A stretch of 64,000 nucleotides of DNA, taken from positions 6,340,826 through 6,404,825 of the forward strand of contig CM024187.1 in assembly GCA_013433145.1 (NCBI GenBank), written 5' to 3'. Source of the stretch: Ascaris suum. Taxonomy: Eukaryota; Nematoda; Chromadorea; Rhabditida; Ascarididae. Positions within the stretch are counted from its first letter, which is position 1, and each line of letters begins with the position of its first letter. This document shows positions 26,401 to 36,100 of the stretch, one piece after another. Made by a program: the position numbers and the translations under genes. Below the pieces are notes generated by a model. That model was not told the origin of the DNA, made no database searches, and was given only the letters and a program-made list of their open reading frames with translations.

Positions 26401-28072
26401 CACAATTCTATTGGGTCTGGATTAAACGTGATTGACAGCGGAGTCAACTTGGGCTCATAAACTTCAGGCATCAGAGAACATATGTTTTTCAGTGGGAGGA
26501 AAATGAGCTGTTCTCACAGTCAGACGCTCCTTTACTGGATTATCCTCCAGAGTGCAATGAAAGTGCTACCTTATCTTCTTACTTACAGAGTTTTTTTCAA
26601 TTACATCGGTATCACAAAGAAGCCAATTTGTATCGCGCTGTGGATTCAGAGTGGGTTTGACTTAATGGGGAATACATCTGATCCTCCGAACATGTTATAT
26701 GAATTCTTCTGAAACAGGCTGCGTTTTTTGTGCTTTGTCAATCCCACTCGATTCTACAAAGTTCGCAGCAACTTACAAATATCGGTCACCAACAATTCCT
26801 ATTTTTATTGCACCATCGACTCCTCCAAATCAGCATTTTAAAATTACACTGAACATCATTCATCCCGATTGTTTTTGGGCGGAAACTAAATTTCTGGTGC
26901 GCCTCATTCCACCGAAACATCGTCTCTTTGTTCAGTTAAAAAACTATGGACAAAGGACTGTTTTAGCGACTCGACGACCATATCACACGGTTCAATTTTG
27001 CAGCAACACGCTAATCGAAGGTTGTGAGCGTATGTTCTCTTGTTCTTTCTTTGCTTGCCGGATGAACAAGAGTGACCTCACACATTATGGATGTGACACA
27101 GCCTGCATTCTTTACGGCGCACAGACAGACTGCCTGGAAGTACAAAGGTGCTCTGAGAACTCGAGTGCAAGAAAAAGCTGAATTTACCTCTGGCGGTTGC
27201 GAAGCTTAGCATTGTTGCGACTTCCATCATGGCGCTACCTCTGCGAATTTGCATCGCAATAGTTCGCGTGCCATAACCACAATGTTCAGCGCGTTGATCC
27301 CAAAACTTTTTAAGATGGGCCCGTCGGGTTCTATAAAATGAAATGATGCCCACTCAGGATTGGATATGAAGAAAAAACTGAGATAGCCTATAATGCCACT
27401 CTGAAGGATGCCCACTGCTTACCAAGTCTCACATGAACACCTCAGTTAGGCAAAGCTGAAGTATTCATTCAGAGCCGAATAAGAGGTATCCGCAGGCAAT
27501 AACCAAACGTCACACACTATTCCATAATCGAATTCATCTCATGGAACGAAGATGGACCGTTAGAACCGTCGCACCTGTTTTGTAAATGTCATTCGTGCTA
27601 TCCATTTGTAAGTTCACTGTCGAAGCAAGCCTTCCCGCTACGACTAGATAATACCATCCGGCCAAATTTCGCGGACCAAAATTTTTGCTTATTTCAATAA
27701 CAATCTATACAAGTTATCTCTGTTACAGCAGGTTTTTTACACCACCTCCTCAGACAAGGTATTTGCCTTTGTAGAATATTGTTTTAAGCCATAACGTGGC
27801 GAATGGAAAGAAGCAAATCCCTTCTAATGTACCAAAATGCCGAAAACACTTCTGAGAACTTCCCGCATAGAATCCTCCAGGCAACACACTCATACGTGAA
27901 ATGGGCATATTTTCTGTAAACAGTGGGAAAGCTGACCAGCTAGAAAGCAAACATGCGTGTTATCGGCGGAGACGCCAACGGTAAGAGCCGACTTCGCGTG
28001 GCATTCGAGCCGATCGCCATCGTCGCACAGATGAACCACACAAGCGCGGCCATATGGGCGGACGTTCATCAT
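17224..28072 (-). CDS. CARM1: CARM1 / PRMT4 histone-arginine N-methyltransferase
   Basis: Type I arginine methyltransferase that uses S-adenosylmethionine to dimethylate histone H3 and coactivators in the nucleus. Coding exons, 5' to 3': 28072-27896, 26142-25898, 25546-25450, 24520-24410, 23437-23260, 21925-21753, 19941-19766, 19652-19515, 18979 to about 18800, a tentative 17875-17794, and 17408-17224 ending in TAG. The phases match at every junction from exon 1 to exon 9. Domain order: PH-like N-terminal region (exons 1-2), [16 protein letters not shown] helix, SAM motif [11 protein letters not shown], double-E loop [13 protein letters not shown], dimerisation region, beta barrel with [10 protein letters not shown], and [10 protein letters not shown]. 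In this model the two loop Glu fall at 244 and 253 and the THW His at 401. They are offset by the same 14 residues from human E258, E267 and H415, so no net indel separates them. The C-terminal activation region is short and rich in Met, Ala and Asn. Boundaries after FRYNG are the weak part. An upstream coding exon cannot be excluded. Confidence 0.94.
17794..17875 (-). CDS. CARM1: Tentative CARM1 exon, Ser-rich tail
   Basis: A good acceptor (CATTCACACTCAG) is followed by an open frame, [21 protein letters not shown] donor at ATC|GTAATC would leave phase 1, as the last exon needs. It has no family motif, and its join to the preceding exon needs phase 0, which the previous exon supplies only by weak donors. 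Confidence 0.35.
19515..19652 (-). CDS. CARM1: CARM1 exon with the THW loop
   Basis: This exon encodes [18 protein letters not shown], nearly identical to vertebrate CARM1. The THW His takes part in the active-site network. The acceptor is ATGTTCAG and the donor is CG|GTTCGT. The codons split with the neighbouring exons give Thr and Arg, matching the family. Confidence 0.93.
23260..23437 (-). CDS. CARM1: CARM1 exon with the double-E loop
   Basis: This exon encodes [20 protein letters not shown] then [17 protein letters not shown]. The two Glu of this hairpin bind the guanidinium of the substrate arginine in all type I PRMTs, and both are present. The acceptor is ATATTTGCAG and the donor is GGAG|GTAAGT. 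Confidence 0.95.
24410..24520 (-). CDS. CARM1: CARM1 exon with the SAM-binding motif
   Basis: A 37-codon exon encodes [15 protein letters not shown] followed by [10 protein letters not shown]. These are PRMT motif I and the acidic post-I Glu that holds the adenosine ribose. The second glycine-loop residue is Ala where vertebrate CARM1 has Cys, a mild change. The acceptor is TTATTTGCAG and the donor is GCG|GTAAGT. Confidence 0.95.
25450..25546 (-). CDS. CARM1: CARM1 exon with the [14 protein letters not shown] helix
   Basis: The exon encodes [20 protein letters not shown] and continues to FRDK. This is the CARM1-diagnostic helix that covers the cofactor pocket; other PRMTs differ here. It starts with one base that completes the Gly of FYG from exon 2. 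Confidence 0.95.
27896..28072 (-). CDS. CARM1: CARM1 first recognised coding exon, PH-like domain start
   Basis: The exon starts [20 protein letters not shown] and continues [20 protein letters not shown]. It aligns loosely with the GARLLTIGDANGEIQRHAE part of the vertebrate PH-like domain. A run of T and an AG (TTTTTTAG) sits about ten bases upstream of the ATG at 28083. In a nematode this could be a spliced-leader acceptor, or it could be the acceptor of an ordinary intron. The donor CAC|GTATGAGT is strong. Confidence 0.7.
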
Positions 28073-28082
28073 GCACGATAAC

Positions 28083-28092
28083 CTAAAAAAGC
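28083..28092 (-). promoter_or_regulatory. Possible trans-splice (or intron) acceptor before CARM1 ATG
   Basis: On the minus strand the sequence GCTTTTTTAG ends ten bases before the first ATG of CARM1. This matches the nematode acceptor consensus and its usual distance from a start codon when a spliced leader is added. The sequence alone cannot separate trans- from cis-splicing. Confidence 0.4.
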
Positions 28093-28238
28093 AATAACGA
28101 TCCGAACAACTGCTGCAAGTAAATGCATGACGGCATGGCTATCGCTGAGTGCTCTACGGTGACGCGAGTAGCAACCACTAAAGGTGCAGGATAGTTTACG
28201 AGGTACAAAGCGAATGAGCTGGTGGTCATACAGCCATG

Positions 28239-28786
28239 TCAGAGAGTGTACATGTTGATCACTTTTAAAACAAACCGAGTGGTAAGTTCCACATGGTGGT
28301 CAATATCAGCCTCATATACTGCGCCAAGTATAGTACGCTTTCCGTTGTCTTCATAACAATTACGGAAGGCAATGACCGCTGATATACTCCGCCAGAGATC
28401 ATCAACAGATAACGCGTCCCGTACAGCGAACAGAACTTGTGAAGCGCACAAACACAGCTAGAGACCATCATAACGCTGTCCGATCATACCCAACAAAACC
28501 CTGTGACACGCGGTGTTATCTATTAACGGTGACTCTTTGGCGTGAAATGCCCGCATTTCAGCACATTCGTGTGACTTGGTTACTTCTGCCGCGATAAATC
28601 GAAAGTGTACCTGACTAACCAACCGAACTCATCAAAAAAGCTAGCACAGATTTCACGCATATCTGTGGCGTAATCTGTCTCCAACTCCGTAACGAGTGCG
28701 AAAAGGTGGTTAGGCCACCAGTCTACTCCCTCCTTCGAGGGAGTAGACTGGTCTGGTGTCGCAGACCGCGTCATGAAGCCAGACAA
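28239..28786 (-). CDS. Possible exons of an unrecognised gene just upstream of CARM1
   Basis: Two blocks look coding. One (about 28786-28606) contains LVTELETDYATDMREICASF. The other (about 28445-28239) contains VRDALSVDDLWRSISAVIAF and EADIDHHVELTTRFVLK, followed by a stop at 28239. I do not recognise a family. The splice phases between the blocks are not cleanly resolved: the best donor (GTCAG|GTACAC) leaves phase 2, while the natural frame of the second block needs phase 0 or 1. The stop lies about 155 bases before the CARM1 acceptor, a spacing typical of nematode operons. Another possibility is a longer CARM1 N terminus. Confidence 0.3.
28717..28752. repeat. Perfect 16-bp inverted repeat with a 4-base loop
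   Basis: The right arm GAGGGAGTAGACTGGT at 28737-28752 is the exact reverse complement of 28717-28732. The loop is CTTC. Confidence 0.95.
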
Positions 28787-28934
28787 AGTTTGTGACGGCG
28801 GGGCCGATCAATCGCTGGAATCCTCCCCTCTGATCTGGTCTGGCACGCCAGCTGAGACCTCTCTTCAGTTGGAACCGGCGCTGTGTGCTCGACTTATGCT
28901 AAGTTCCCCTTTCCTCCCTAACATATTCCTTCTC

Positions 28935-28937
<3 letters not shown>

Positions 28938-29016
<79 letters not shown>

Positions 29017-29020
29017 TATA

Positions 29021-29073
<53 letters not shown>

Positions 29074-29084
29074 ATATATATATT
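28938..29084. repeat. (AT)n dinucleotide repeat
   Basis: About 147 bases of almost pure TA repeat with a few phase slips (AA or TT steps). It creates spurious Ile-Tyr open frames on both strands. Confidence 0.97.
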
Positions 29085-29447
29085 CGTTGTAATGTCATCA
29101 TAGTTTTTCAATTATTACTTAAAATTGCTTAAAGCTCCCTTCAAAGTCGACGGTTCAACATGAAACATGACGGAGGATGTGCGCTTGTGGTATAGGCTGT
29201 AAGGAATGAAGTTCGTAACTGTAGCTTCAGTGGTTCTGGATTGAATCTACCAAGACAAACATGTAGATTCTGGATACGCGCAGTCCGAGTATACTTTTGG
29301 AAAGAAATTTGCAAAAGGGCATAAAATGACGCGATAAGTTGTTGCCCTAGCCGCACCCACCGATAACAATATTTCTATAAACCTCCTCTTGAAATTAAAT
29401 CCAATTAATACTGCTTGGACAACCGAAGGAAAAATACACTTATTTAC

Positions 29448-29503
29448 CTGTTCGAATAAAGACCGAAGATTTCCATTCGTCACAACAAGACTAGTAATGA
29501 AGG
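29448..29503 (-). CDS. Possible isolated exon, unrecognised
   Basis: A 56-base block has a good acceptor (TTATTTTCAAG) and a good donor (GAACAG|GTAAATA). It encodes FITSLVVTNGNLRSLFEQ in its open frame. It may belong with the blocks at 28.2-28.8 kb. No family is recognised. Confidence 0.25.
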
Positions 29504-29559
29504 CTTGAAAATAAGAGCACGCATGTGAACGAAACAATTCTATTTTTCGCAAGGTGGAG

Positions 29560-31150
29560 GATGGGTCTTATATTAATGCCGTCGAATTTCCTACTGCACT
29601 ATAAATCTCTGTGGTACAGCTTGTTGTTAGACACACAAATTAGGAGTGCTATTTGGAGGCCGGATTTATGTAGATTCTGCAGTGGCGGCTTCTGCTCACA
29701 TTTTGGAGGAAGTACGGCTGTTATGAAGGAAGCATATAAACCACAAGAATTGCATTTTTGATGACAGTGATCTTTACTACCTAATGAATGAATTTTTACC
29801 TAGGGAAGAACCTTTATTTAAGCAAGTTGCGAACTCCTTTAACCTTTCTAGAAAGTACCACTACTGGCCATCACAGAAGAACTCGTTCTGGCGGCTATGA
29901 CTCAAATAATAATAATACTGTCATTTAGGTAAAAGAATGAGGGAGAGAAGGGCACAAAGATTTTCATGGAATGACGTAACTCATTTGCATATCTAAATTT
30001 GCATGAAGCTAACATAACCAAGGGCCTGGTGAGGGCACTTATTTGGGAAGGTAACAAGAACTCCGAAAACCATACAAAGCATCTCCATACTAGAGGAAAG
30101 AAGGGTCACCCAACCCTGATAACGATTGTGAGTGTGGTCTTGTTCACTCAACACTCGACGTGGCTTGGTCATATCTTCAAATCGCTAAGGCCCAAAACTA
30201 CAACAGCGTGACTATTCCAGACAAAGAAACGTTCGGATCAATAAATCGGAAGGTCGAAGCCTGACCAGATCACAGTAGCTAAAATGAGAGCAGGTGCTAG
30301 CCACTGCGAAAACATTCCGGAAGGGGGGAGGGCAAAGATAAAAATGTCGATGCTCAAAGGTAAAACGGGATGAGAAAAAAGACCAGGGAGGCCCATCGGG
30401 AAGAAATGTTGCACTTGTGCTGCATGACCATTTCAATAACTAGCATATGTTTCGGTTGCGTCTCACTCACTCCTCCCCCCTCCCGGCGCTGCTTGCCTAT
30501 AGGTACTTAAAGAAAAGTGAAATTTGAACGACACGGGGAACATAGCTTATACGAGATACAAAACAAGGCGTTTCTTGAATACATGAATCTAAAAAATATG
30601 AAACAACTCGCTAAAAGAGGTTCTAGATGGAAGAAGGGGCGGAAGCATAAGCACAAAGTACAAAAACAAGACTCTCCCTTTGGGTGTCGCAGTCCTGTCC
30701 TAGAAACGAAGGATTAATTTTTGAAATGTGCGGACTAGAATTCTTTGGACGCTCCATCTCATCATCCCAGCACCTTGACCACATAAACGTTCCGGTGCAG
30801 AATGTATCCATGTCGAGGAATGCGCTTGTCTGCAGGGGCAAGGAGGAAGCACAGCGTCTTTCATCGCAACGTCTTCGTTACTACTAAACAGGGAAATGAC
30901 TGTTCAATCACACACATTCAAAAGCACCGCAGAAGCCCTCCAACGATACCACAACATTGCTTAGTAGAACGTCGGCCGCCAACTTTTTGCTGCTCTTCAC
31001 AACTTTGAATTCCCGCTCGCAAACACTGCAAAATCACATCTCTTCGAGATGCAATCAGTTGTAACTCGTCGTAAATTACAGCTGAAAAGCCTCATCTCTG
31101 AATCCTTGCACTGATCACGTAAAAGTAGAGCATTTGTTGGTGTCGATTTG
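29560..31150. other. Intergenic or intronic DNA, nothing recognised
   Basis: Only short open frames on both strands, without motifs or convincing splice pairs. Confidence 0.4.
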
Positions 31151-31462
31151 TCAGCGAATTCTCGGGTCGTGTATTTGAATGTGCAGAGATAAAAATGTCT
31201 GAGACAGCCGTGCATCGGCAGCATTCCAAGCTGTCACTGTGAAGCACCAGAATGCTCTATCCACCTCTATGCGTCCTCCTACTCCAGGACGCTGAAAGTG
31301 AAGAAACCTAGAGTTCCACCATGGAGAATTACTTCTTGTTTTGAGAATCAAGGCGAAAGCGAATGTATTGACCTTTGTGATCCATTAGAGGAAGGAAGAC
31401 TTGACACGAAGAAATTCTGACCTTCTGACAAAGGAGAGCAATTTTTATTGACAAAGAAGTCC
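31151..31462 (-). CDS. Possible last two exons of an unrecognised gene
   Basis: Exon 31462-31422 has an acceptor TTATTTGCAG and a donor CAGAAG|GTCAGA, and encodes TSLSIKIALLCQK. Exon 31291-31151 has an acceptor CACTTTCAG and encodes RPGVGGRIEVDRAFWCFTVT, running through HIQIHDPRIR to a stop. The phases join exactly at LLCQK|RPGVGG. The composition looks like real protein, but I do not recognise the family. Upstream exons were not identified; the block at 33.15 kb is one possibility. Confidence 0.35.
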
Positions 31463-31834
31463 CTGCAAATAAGTAAACATGGACTTTCTCCAACTTCAGA
31501 GGTTAAAAGAAATTCTTCGAAATCAGGGCCAAGCACTGAGAGGAAGGAGGAAAGGGTTGACTGTCCTCTGAACGCTCAAACATACGAACTGCATAACGAC
31601 ACTGCAATTCATTTTCCCAAAATTTCAGGTTGGTACATGTGTGCACAATTGTTTTTGGTTGCGATTGCTACTATTAATACGTCGAACGAGGCTTTTCGCC
31701 TTGCTTCAGAATTATGTGTTAGTGGCAGAGCCATCTTCGATTCTGTACCAATGCAAACTTAAACGTTTTACTTGAAGTGTTCCTTCTCCATAACGAGTAA
31801 GTATATGTAGATTTCAATCAAAGGTGGACAAGAA

Positions 31835-31943
31835 AGTCATAACAGACAATGAACTACGGGGCGGTCATGATGGACAATAAACCACAAGACGGTCATGACA
31901 AGCAATAAATCACAAAGCGGTCATAAAGACAATAAACACCAAG
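31835..31943. repeat. 28-bp minisatellite, about four copies
   Basis: Copies start at 31835, 31863, 31891 and 31919, exactly 28 bases apart; the last is partial. Each begins GGTCAT (AGTCAT in the first), has CAATAAA or CAATGAA near its middle and a CACAA-like segment at the end. Copies 2 and 3 are the most alike. Confidence 0.85.
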
Positions 31944-32927
31944 TAGTTGTAATCGATGCCAAACAATTTAGCAATTGTCCGCATACGCCATCGAGGTCGC
32001 TGCTCAATAGCCATTCGCATAAAAGGCTGCAATGTGCAAGACAAAGAAACTCCGCAAATCCACGGCTCGCAATCGACTTCAGATTGATTTCGCACTGTCG
32101 AAGTAGTGGCGACCTTTGCACTGTAAGCGAGAAGCGACCTTCTGCCCTTTGTGCCGTATCCTACCTCGTGCTGTCTCGTACATAAAATGATCGAGAGTTG
32201 GCTATTCCCACACTTTCGTCAACGAAACGACGCAGTATTACTGCACGGCACACAGCTACAATCCTGCGATTCTCACAACAAATGCATTGCGAAGGAGCTG
32301 TAGCATCGCGTGGCAAAAGGTTTCTTTTTCTTTCTTTATATCACTTTCTTCGAACCTGTTCAGTAGCCAGCATATATGCCGCGACCGGCGGGGGCTAGAT
32401 TTCCTACGGTCCCCTAGGGAATCTCCGGATGTGCGCGACTACGGCCAACAGTCTTTTTCATGCGACTAGTATATGAAACGGTCTACCACAGGGTTGCAGC
32501 AGCCGTTCGACCAGAAAGTACGATAAGGTACTGTCAGCAGGTTTTTTAGTGGGATTCCTAACCCTGCAGCCTTCTATAGATTAATTTGGCACCTCATGAG
32601 TCAGTCAGCATGTTTTCGAAAAACGTGGAAGAAACTCGGATCCCGAACCATCACATCATCTCAAAAAGTCCTAAGATACCCCGCTCACTTCGGCTTACTC
32701 TTGTTTTAGCATCCAACAAAGCGAGAATGCGATTCTCCCTCCCCACTGCATTTCGCTCCGAAACCAAACAATGTAAAGGATAGGTTGGAAGTAGATAGGT
32801 GAAATGGATGCAACATAAGGATTTAACCGCAGCAGAAGGAGGGAAAAGATGAGAATATCGCGCTGCTAGCACTGCGAATACTATAGTTTTGACGTACAGT
32901 TGCTGAGAACCCGTCGAGTGCGAATGC

Positions 32928-33155
32928 TTAAAACAGAGCCGAAAAGCATTCAAAGCCTTCAAGGTCAAACACGCTGAATTTCACGGTAATTGTGCCATCG
33001 TAACGAGTGAAATGTACTTCTTGGTAGACGTGCTCACATCTAAGTGAGTAACTGACATAGCCAGTCGTCGTCACTACACTGCAGTTACAAATACTTTCGA
33101 GCAAGGCTTCGAAATACTCGTCGTTGTCGCATGCTGCAAGTGACAAGTCACTCAT
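32928..33155 (-). CDS. Unrecognised ORF of 75 residues, possible first exon
   Basis: The ATG at 33155 lies one base after a plausible acceptor, GTTGGTGCAG, a layout seen in trans-spliced nematode genes. The frame reads MSDLSLAACDNDEYFEALLE, later CEHVYQEVHFTRYDGTITVK, and stops at 32928. The acidic start and beta-rich middle look protein-like. No domain is recognised. It might splice at ACC|GTGAAA or AGC|GTGTTT to unknown downstream exons. Confidence 0.3.
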   Translation of the reverse strand: MSDLSLAACDNDEYFEALLESICNCSVVTTTGYVSYSLRCEHVYQEVHFTRYDGTITVKFSVFDLEGFECFSALF

Positions 33156-33159
33156 TCTG

Positions 33160-36100
33160 CACCAACAACAACCCTTTGAAGTGGAACATTGGTTCGATTG
33201 GATGCTGCCACTATAAACAAACGAACGAACTCTTCTTTTAAAATGAGAACGTCCCTTTTCTCGATTATAAAAGATGGGTATGTATACAGGCTGCTGCACT
33301 TTGACAACTGCGCTTTTTTATTCCTCCCAATATTAAGCTCAGCCCTTAACCTGGCAAAAGAAAGATGGACAAGCAGCTGCTTCGTCTCGCACACACCTTA
33401 TCCCTGATGTATTGTCCATAGCATTTTCTCTCTCGTAAAACTGAGGCACCGTTCGTTTCAGACTCGAGAAATGAGAAAAGAAAATCGATGGGCCTTATCC
33501 TTTTGCTGTTGGTGTCGTCCACGTGTGGACCTCTTCGCCATCTCACGTATTAAGTCATATTTTAATCGTCTTTGAAAATGCAGTGTGTGCACAGCGCGCG
33601 TTATATGGATTCTAAATATTTGCATAGCGCAAAATTTAGTGCAATGTAGCATGATCGTCGCCTTTATGAGCACGCGACGGTCGTAACGTTGTCGCAAGGA
33701 ATGGTTCCGTTGTATATAGTCGCTACTTCTCTATAAATATCCAAAATGCATGTTCCAAACGCGCAACTTCGACAGTAAGCATTTTGAGCATTTAACTGCA
33801 CGCTTCAATTATTGCTTGACACAGGGATTCTGCTGGTGCTGTCATCATCAGACAATTGCACAGCGCCGAGAAGGGGTCACTAAGGAGAATAAAGAGAAGA
33901 CTGCTTGATGTCCATACGCGCTGACGCAATCTCTGATTCACGCACCCGCTCAACTCATTTCTATGTCAAGTCACGAGTAGGTGTGTGTTTCCCTGTGCGG
34001 ACAATGTCATATGTCGGCAGCGCCTACCAGCCATGCTGCCCGCAGAAGATAATTGCTCCTGGCGGCTTTTTAAAACTTCTTAAATCAACATTTCGTGTTG
34101 CCAAAGTTTTATGACAGTGAGAGTTACAAATTCGGAACTGGCATAGCACCAAGATCAGGTCTGACAATAGAGAAGCGATGCCCTCGCAACGCCGGCATGA
34201 GGCGTACGGAAAGGACGCTGAAAGCTCAGAACTCTCACGTGGCAAGTGTTCAGAGTTTCATCGCAGTGGTTAAATAACTCTCAAAGCTTTCACTCTGAAC
34301 TGTGCTCGACTCTCATAGCATAACGTTCCAGCTTCAAGGCTCGTGCGCAAACATTATATTTGCTTGCTGAAAAAAAAAAAAAAACAAAAAACTGATCGTC
34401 GATAAACGCACACATCAGTGCACTAAACCCTCAAGCATTTCCGACGCCCCATCCTTGTTTAGAAGACACTTAAACAATGAAGAACGGAGGAGATCCTTTA
34501 AATGGAAGGAGTTGGAGTGCTCTACAACTAATGAAGAAAACCCAACATATTGTTCCACAATGGTTCAGTGACCTCACCAATCTTTATCGGATGGCGCTGC
34601 TGTGGCTGCACGAAACCAGTTACGCACTCTACCAGTATTGCCTGTGATAGGAAGCTGAGTTCGGAAATGAGACTCGACGAGCTGCAACCCCTCCAGTATA
34701 GGCAAAGGTCTCCCCTCTCCTCCACTGCATCAGCAGCAACCGTGTGAATCACGTCCTTGAGCACTTTCCTAATAACGGTTAACTGGGCAGGACACCTAAA
34801 TACAACCATTGTGGCATGGGCCTCACAGTTGTGACAAGTACACCCGCCCACTTACTAAAGCACAAACTAGAACTAATATATCTGGTGATGCGTTTTCGTA
34901 GCAATATAGTGATGAACACTGACCACACGAGTGTTTCGTCTCAATTTTACAGTATTTCGTCAGTTAATGCCCCATTTGCTCGACCACAGCGCCGCATCTT
35001 CCACCGTTCCCTTAGATTCCGCACAGGTTGACCATCACGAACACGGTAATCTGTCATCTCTTTTAACATTCCTGACATCATTTGCCATTTATTTCAGTTC
35101 CACTTCTCAGTTTGATAAACCAACAAAATGTTGCCTACTGTGGACAACGGGCTTCACGGCACCTCCAGAAACGACCTCGGGATACGTGGAAGTTTTTGGC
35201 CCGCGGACCTGACGTTTTGCGATAACCGCAACCTTGTCATCCACCTAGGTCACCAACTCAACTTCTGCTTTATTAAGCCAGACCACTGAAAAGATAGAAA
35301 GGAAACATGAAGGCCCGCCATACTTTGACTTGAAAAAAGTGAATGAGAAAGACTGTGAGGAAAACATCTCGTTTTGCTGGCTAAAACCATGTTCCAGCCT
35401 AATTTTCCATGAATTTGCTCTCACGCTCCTAAAAGGCAGCATTAGGGCAAACGTGAGTCGAATGTGTTCCTTTGTACATTCCACTGCTCAGCCATAGAAG
35501 TGAATAGTAAGGCAAGTGAAGCATCGAGTCGGCGCTGAGAAGCCCATTTACGAGCGCACATGACGGCAGGCTATTAAATAAGCGAAACTTTATGGGCTGC
35601 TAACGCAAAAGTAGTGTCAGCATGTGACGCCGCAACAATCAAACATACAGACATGAGAGCAGAGAAGACGTTGATCACATCAACTCCACAACGATGGCGC
35701 ACTACCTGCTCGAGCATCTTAGTAGTTAGGAACAGTGATGTTAAAAAAAAACAGCCAGCCAACAACTATCATCGGAAATAACCCTTTCGTTATGGACAGC
35801 TAGGCAAGAACGGAAAACGACCCACCAACCGACTGAACCCTCGACTTTAATCTCTCCTCCCCAAGCCCCCTCCCTCACAACTCTTGACTTAGGGTAAGTG
35901 TCACATTGAGGCGGAATCATTTTGTTGGGGATGAAGGATTCATGACCCAGGCCAGCTGCTAACAACAAACGACAAAACGAACACGTAGAAGAGGGCCCAG
36001 AGTGAACAATTCAAGCTGCCGAAACGACAGTCCACTGCACTAACAGAATCGGCACTGCTGCCATAAAAAGCGCACCGCGCTTTGTGCAAAGCCACAAATA

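Noticed and set aside
26244..27181. Plus-strand frames of 63-160 codons inside the first CARM1 intron
   Set aside because: No recognised domain, no signal peptide and no continuous splice chain; tentatively intronic noise, although the 160-codon frame (26699-27181) is long.
27078..27353. Minus-strand block with AGAG|GTAAAT donor between CARM1 exons 1 and 2
   Set aside because: Inserting it breaks the phase between the two CARM1 exons, and its sequence does not match the PH-like domain.
28773..29132. Open frames of repeating Ile-Tyr on both strands
   Set aside because: Produced by the (AT)n array at 28938-29084; not a protein.
32480..32530. GGTTGCAGCAGCC and GTTCGACCAG stretch, tRNA B-box-like
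   Set aside because: No acceptor stem or D/anticodon arms could be folded around it.
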